Shown: piece after piece, positions 59,835-64,000 of the stretch
Layout of the letters: the number at the start of each line of letters is the position of its first letter
Numbering within the stretch: position 1 is the stretch's first letter
DNA from: UBA1672 sp965263215
Lineage (GTDB): Bacteria > Pseudomonadota > Alphaproteobacteria > Micavibrionales > Micavibrionaceae
Reading direction: 5' to 3'
Assembly: GCA_965263215.1 (NCBI GenBank)
Contig: OZ253663.1
Location: 1,054,001-1,118,000, forward strand
DNA length: 64,000 bases
The notes under the pieces: generated by a model
Told to the model about the DNA's origin: nothing
The model's input: the letters and a program-made list of their open reading frames with translations, nothing else
Databases searched by the model: none
Program-made: the position numbers and the translations under genes

Positions 59835-60314
59835 TTAATTTACAGTTTCTTGAATCTCGGGTTCTTTGATTTTTAGATGTACTTCAAATCCGTCAATAGG
59901 CTTGCCATTTTCAGTTCTGATAATGAATAAATATTGTTCTTTTGCAATGTAAGGGCGGACAAGCCATTGAATTTTTGCCCCTAAATCAAAGCGTTGGCGG
60001 TCATTTGTATGAACGGTGATGCGCTGTGTTGCGTGATCATACTCCAGAAAGTCAATTGTGCAGTTTAATTCGGGGCCGTGGAAGATGTAGTTTTCACCGC
60101 GCTCACGATCACAATAGATGTCAAAGTCATCCGGGCTATCGAACAAACTTTTGCGACCAGACCCAAAGCCTGATCCCCAATCATCGCCCATGCTTTTGGG
60201 TGATTTAGGGGGTTCTGAATTTTCTATTTCGTCCGACATAGCTAGATCCGCCAGAAATGGCATGTTTTCGTAGTGTTTCAGGCGATTATATAGGCCAACA
60301 CTTAAGAAAATCAT
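59835..60314 (-). CDS. Hypothetical protein, unknown
   Basis: 159 aa from ATG 60314 (CAGGAC upstream); ATG 60239 is an alternative start. A Pro/Ser/Gly-rich segment (about 33-60) leads into a beta-rich domain (ENYIFHGPELNCTIDFLEYDHATQRITVHTNDRQRFDLGAKIQWLV). No family recognised. Follows the giant gene on the same strand, 46 bases away. Confidence 0.65.
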   Translation of the reverse strand: MIFLSVGLYNRLKHYENMPFLADLAMSDEIENSEPPKSPKSMGDDWGSGFGSGRKSLFDSPDDFDIYCDRERGENYIFHGPELNCTIDFLEYDHATQRITVHTNDRQRFDLGAKIQWLVRPYIAKEQYLFIIRTENGKPIDGFEVHLKIKEPEIQETVN

Positions 60315-60360
60315 AACATTTGTCCTGCGTCATGGGAAGACATAAGCGATTCGTACGCTT

Positions 60361-63300
60361 TTATTGCCCCTTAGGTACTGTCAGATCAGCATTTTCAGGA
60401 TCAGTAATCGTGTAATCCACGGTGATCATCTGCAATGGCTTGCCACTAGGATCGTTAATGGTAACGTCCACTTCTGCCTTCAATGGGTTTGGTAAGTGTG
60501 AGCCACTGCCCGTCATTGCCGGGTTAATGCCATTTTCCTCTTTAATGCGGTTAAGCTCCGCTTGGATTTGTGCATTAATCTGCGCTGCAGCTTCAGGATC
60601 AACAACAAGGTCATTGGCTGTTGTTGGAAGGCCGCCAGCCATATCCTGAACAGTCATTTTGCCATCAACGTAAACAATGTGATTAACCTGTTGTCCGTTA
60701 CGATCAACGATTGGTGCTGTAATTGTTGCAGGAGTCGTTGTTGTTGCTCCTGCCGCACCGGCCGCTGTTGTTGTAGCCGTTGTCGTTGATGAACCCGGAG
60801 TTGTTGTGCGTGCCGTAGGAACATGCGATGTTCTGTTGGTTGTTCTGGAGACTGCATTGTAGTTTCCATTTGTTTGAAGCGAGAATTGTCCTCTACCCTC
60901 AGCTGCATTCACCATCATGTCATTTTGTTTACCTGTGCGGTTGATAAAGAACAAAGCAACACCAAGCATGATACCCCATTTGGCCACACCCTGAATTTTA
61001 CCGCCAAACAAATTGTCGTTGATAAAGTTGAATGCAATTAAACTACCAAAGATACCAACACCGGCTTCGATACCGTTTAACCAGTTTCTTTCACTCTGTG
61101 TACGGGCGTTACGTTTGGTTTCGCCCCACCAATCGCCGATGCCTTTAACACCATTCCATGCAGTTTGCAGTAAACCGCCAGCAGCACTCATTACGCCGCT
61201 TTCGCCGCGACCAAAGAGCTGATAGGGCAGGCCACCTTCACCGCCGCCAAGCTTTTTCAAGCCTTCGTCGATTTGGTAGGCGTTACCGTAACGATATTTG
61301 ATGTCGACATTCATATTCATGAGGTCGGCATTGTCTTTTGCTTTGTCCGCAATACTTACATAGAGCTGCTCGGCCTCAGCTCTCTTTGCTTCGATTTGTT
61401 CAGTCGTTGAATTGAGCTGTCTTTGCAAATCAGCCACTCTTCCGGTGTCTGCGTACGCCGTAATCTGGTTGATCTGATCTCTGTATGCTTTTGCCTGATC
61501 TTTCAACGCATCCATTGAATTGTTTAAGTCTTCAAGTCTGTTGTATTGATCTCTTGCGCCTGCTTCACCAATGCGAACTTGATCAAGAATAGGTTGCAGA
61601 TCATTTGCTTTTTGGATTTCACCGTCTTGGCGGAATTCATTCTGCAAATCAATGATCGCTTGTTCTTGAGCATCTATAGATGTCAAGATTTCCAGGGCAC
61701 CCGGCGTATCACCGGTCGGCGTGCTGACATATCCCTGAATAAGGTTCAAAGCTGTGGTTGCTCTCGCGTATGCTTGGTTAGCCTCGGCTTTGTCCGCATC
61801 CAGATCTTTTTGCCATTGTGGTCTGTTATCAACTACCGGAGTAGTGGGTGTAACAGGCGTTGTTGGTGTCACTGGTGTGGTCGGATTAACAGGATTCGTC
61901 GGCGTGACAGGCGTAATCACACCCGGTGTCACTGCACCGGACGGTGTTACTGTACTGATCGCCGTATCAATCTGAGTAGCAGCAGCCTGGAACTGCGTTG
62001 ATCTCTCAGTCAGTGTATGCAAGGCCAATTCCGCGACGGTGTCACCTTTTTGCTGCTGTTCATTAAGCAAGCGTTGTGCTGTTGTTGCGTTGGTCGTGCC
62101 CTGAATTTGTGTATCAAGCTGTTGCATTTCCGTGATGGCGGTATCAAGAGATGCCATGGTTGCAACGCGATCTTGTTCAAGACCTTCTTTAAACAAACGT
62201 GTTGTTTCAAGCATATCGGCTTTGATTTGCTCGTAGTTTGTAACGCTTTCTGTGTCATTCGCCGCTGTCGCATCTTGGATATTTTGGTCCAGAGTAGCGG
62301 TTCGAGCAGCAATGTACTGGTCGATCATAGATGCTGCCGTAATATATTCATTGGCAGTTCTATCTTTAAATTGCTCGATTTCACTAACTTTTTGTTGTGA
62401 TAGTTGCTTTAAGGCACTGATGTCCGGCGGTGTAACAACCCAACCGGCAGGTGCGTCAATGTCATCTGAAATATCAGATGGTAACGGCGATGATCTTAGC
62501 GGTGTGCCAGATTCAACTGCCCCATCTATTTTCTCCATTGCCTCTGTCACTTGATCTAAGCGTAGGTGTAATGCCTTCTCTGTAGTCGAGTCCATGGCAT
62601 TAATGAATTCTTGCTGTGAGGCCAAGAGTTGGTTGGCTTCTTCAACGGTGGTTGCACCTTTGATAGCAGCGTCGCGATTTTGAACTTCAAGAAGTGTCGC
62701 CTGAACACCTTCAAGTGAAACGCGCTGGTCGTCAACAATTTGATCTCTGTATGCTGCTGTTGTTTCCAGCATTTGTTCTTTGATACGTCTGTAGTTGTCA
62801 GCTTCTGTGCCTGTAGACGCCGCAATTTTTGCATCCAGTGCAGATGTTAGTCTGGCAATATCGTTGTCCATGTCTGACAAGACTTGTGCATATTGCTGTT
62901 GTAGAGACGTGGCTTTTTGCTGAACGCGCGCAACATTATCTTCTGAATAGTCTAATGCCTCGGATAAAGTATCTGCTTCTTTTGCTCTTGTTTCTTCTGG
63001 TCCGTTAATAAGGTTGCTACCGTATCTGTATGCACCATAAGCCAACGCTGCACCACTACCCCAACGCAATGCGCCGAAGAAAAGTGATTCACGAGATAGC
63101 TTTTTCGATCCGAAGAAAGAGTTTTTGTATGGTAAATAGTTCCATATTGCACCAGGTACCGAATTGACCATTCTTACAACGGGGTTCATACCGCGGTTAC
63201 CTGTCGCGCCCCAACCGGTTTGCCATTCTTCCGCCATGCGGCGTTCTCTCATTCTTTCCGGATTGTTTCCAGGATATGAAAGTTCGTTAGAGAAGTCACC

Positions 63301-64000
63301 ACGGAAGCGCAAGTTTCTGTGGCGGTTCCACATATTGGCCCACTGTTCACGCTGAACGTCAGCACCGAGTGCGGAAACATCATCAAAAAACCTTGATGTG
63401 GCTTGTTCTATACGGTCATCAAACACACCGGCACGTCTGTTAGAGCCTGCACGTCCTTTTGCACGATCACGCATAGCCGTTAAGAATTCAGCGAAGAAGT
63501 CGTCTTCACGAGCTACGTCTGTTGCTTTGCCTGCGTCGGCGTTACGCGCATAACTTAAGGCAGCCCATTTAATGGCTTCCCAATATCTGTTTTCATCACC
63601 GGATTGGAGTAACGATTCTGCATGTCTGATCGAAGCATCTAAGTCACGGCTTACAAAATAGTATTCCATGAATTTCTGAGAATCCGTTTTCATGATGCGA
63701 CCGGCATTACCTTTAATGGCATCTGAATTATATGCGTTTTCACCGGGAACATAGCGAAGAAGGTCGTCTAATGTTTGTCCTTCTCTGAGTTCGACTTTGA
63801 TATCGCCGCTTTCAACGAGTTGTCTGAATTGTCTGCGATAACCAGCTGTTACCTCTGCTTCTACGAGACCAACAGCTTGCTCTCTCTGTAAACCCGTGTT
63901 TGCGCCCGCTCTACTGAAAATATCAGCATCAATATCTTGCGTTGTACGTGTGTATTTGTTGACAGCTTCGTCCATGCTGTCGACCGCATCCAAAGCTTCA
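60361..64000 (-). CDS. Giant coiled-coil membrane protein, C-terminal part
   Basis: Open to the window edge, so the N-terminus is missing; at least 1,212 residues are visible. Layout from left to right in the protein: charged Arg-rich helical region (to about 300), a hydrophobic segment near 315-328 (GALRWGSGAALAYGAYRYGS), then coiled coils with an internal duplication of about 200 residues (IKEQMLETT.../IKADMLETT...), a Thr/Pro repeat (TPTTPVTP, about 710-735), more coiled coil, two hydrophobic segments near 1000-1050, and a Thr/Ala-rich tail before a small C-terminal domain. No family recognised. Confidence 0.8.
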   Translation of the reverse strand, partial: EALDAVDSMDEAVNKYTRTTQDIDADIFSRAGANTGLQREQAVGLVEAEVTAGYRRQFRQLVESGDIKVELREGQTLDDLLRYVPGENAYNSDAIKGNAGRIMKTDSQKFMEYYFVSRDLDASIRHAESLLQSGDENRYWEAIKWAALSYARNADAGKATDVAREDDFFAEFLTAMRDRAKGRAGSNRRAGVFDDRIEQATSRFFDDVSALGADVQREQWANMWNRHRNLRFRGDFSNELSYPGNNPERMRERRMAEEWQTGWGATGNRGMNPVVRMVNSVPGAIWNYLPYKNSFFGSKKLSRESLFFGALRWGSGAALAYGAYRYGSNLINGPEETRAKEADTLSEALDYSEDNVARVQQKATSLQQQYAQVLSDMDNDIARLTSALDAKIAASTGTEADNYRRIKEQMLETTAAYRDQIVDDQRVSLEGVQATLLEVQNRDAAIKGATTVEEANQLLASQQEFINAMDSTTEKALHLRLDQVTEAMEKIDGAVESGTPLRSSPLPSDISDDIDAPAGWVVTPPDISALKQLSQQKVSEIEQFKDRTANEYITAASMIDQYIAARTATLDQNIQDATAANDTESVTNYEQIKADMLETTRLFKEGLEQDRVATMASLDTAITEMQQLDTQIQGTTNATTAQRLLNEQQQKGDTVAELALHTLTERSTQFQAAATQIDTAISTVTPSGAVTPGVITPVTPTNPVNPTTPVTPTTPVTPTTPVVDNRPQWQKDLDADKAEANQAYARATTALNLIQGYVSTPTGDTPGALEILTSIDAQEQAIIDLQNEFRQDGEIQKANDLQPILDQVRIGEAGARDQYNRLEDLNNSMDALKDQAKAYRDQINQITAYADTGRVADLQRQLNSTTEQIEAKRAEAEQLYVSIADKAKDNADLMNMNVDIKYRYGNAYQIDEGLKKLGGGEGGLPYQLFGRGESGVMSAAGGLLQTAWNGVKGIGDWWGETKRNARTQSERNWLNGIEAGVGIFGSLIAFNFINDNLFGGKIQGVAKWGIMLGVALFFINRTGKQNDMMVNAAEGRGQFSLQTNGNYNAVSRTTNRTSHVPTARTTTPGSSTTTATTTAAGAAGATTTTPATITAPIVDRNGQQVNHIVYVDGKMTVQDMAGGLPTTANDLVVDPEAAAQINAQIQAELNRIKEENGINPAMTGSGSHLPNPLKAEVDVTINDPSGKPLQMITVDYTITDPENADLTVPKGQ

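Noticed and set aside
61830..61960. Short repeated units resembling a repeat array
   Set aside because: They are in-frame Thr/Pro/Val codon repeats inside the giant gene, not CRISPR repeats with spacers.

Overview
The window looks like a chromosomal segment of an alphaproteobacterium of moderate GC content, plausibly near Micavibrio or Rhodospirillales (inference). The signs are a split transhydrogenase (pntAA/pntAB/pntB), the F1-ATPase zeta inhibitor beside grxD-bolA, a long zinc-ribbon-less L36, alphaproteobacterial-type PyrE and ICD, and an SOS box of the GAAC-N7-GAAC type. No tRNA, rRNA, CRISPR array or insertion sequence was seen.

Layout. 1-2.6 kb: transhydrogenase operon (minus) with an unknown secreted protein inside it. 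2.8-11.2 kb: a type I secretion operon (TolC, Lap-type ABC transporter, HlyD) that ends in a CHASE2 adenylate cyclase, facing a cNMP-binding/EAL phosphodiesterase; this would connect cAMP, c-di-GMP and secretion. 11.4-17.3 kb: rpmJ and the cell-shape operon mreBCD-mrdA-rodA. 17.3-21.4 kb: grxD, bolA, atpZ, purC, a CheY-like regulator, nadK, and a pyrE that carries an N-terminal helix-turn-helix domain.

21.6-38.1 kb: the most unusual part. It is a compact T7-like (podoviral) virion cluster in T7 late-gene order: portal, scaffold, capsid, tail tube A, tail B, internal protein, fibre, large terminase, then a SleB-type hydrolase and a holin of the 3-TM family named for gene-transfer-agent release. 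There is no integrase, polymerase, replication gene or canonical repressor, and both flanks are housekeeping genes. The leftward promoter region holds a strong promoter overlapped by a LexA-type box and is shared with the divergent HTH-PyrE gene. Intrinsic terminators sit just upstream of most structural genes, and cellular-looking genes are interleaved (PilZ, OmpA-like, small membrane proteins). I propose a domesticated, SOS-responsive podovirus-derived particle, possibly a gene transfer agent, with a defective prophage as the alternative.

38.6-48.8 kb: icd, folD, yggT, a putative HExxH peptidase, cytochrome c maturation-like genes (CcmG- and CcmI-like plus an overlooked 51-aa membrane protein), a Cys/Met-metabolism PLP enzyme and acnA. 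48.8-60.3 kb: many lineage-specific hypotheticals, DUF3137, DUF455, a GST-like protein, an isoprenylcysteine methyltransferase-family protein with a histone-H1-like tail, and lepA. 60.4-64 kb: the C-terminal 1,200 residues of a giant coiled-coil membrane protein that runs off the right edge. Two candidate small RNAs lie at about 45.7-45.8 kb and 53.9 kb.
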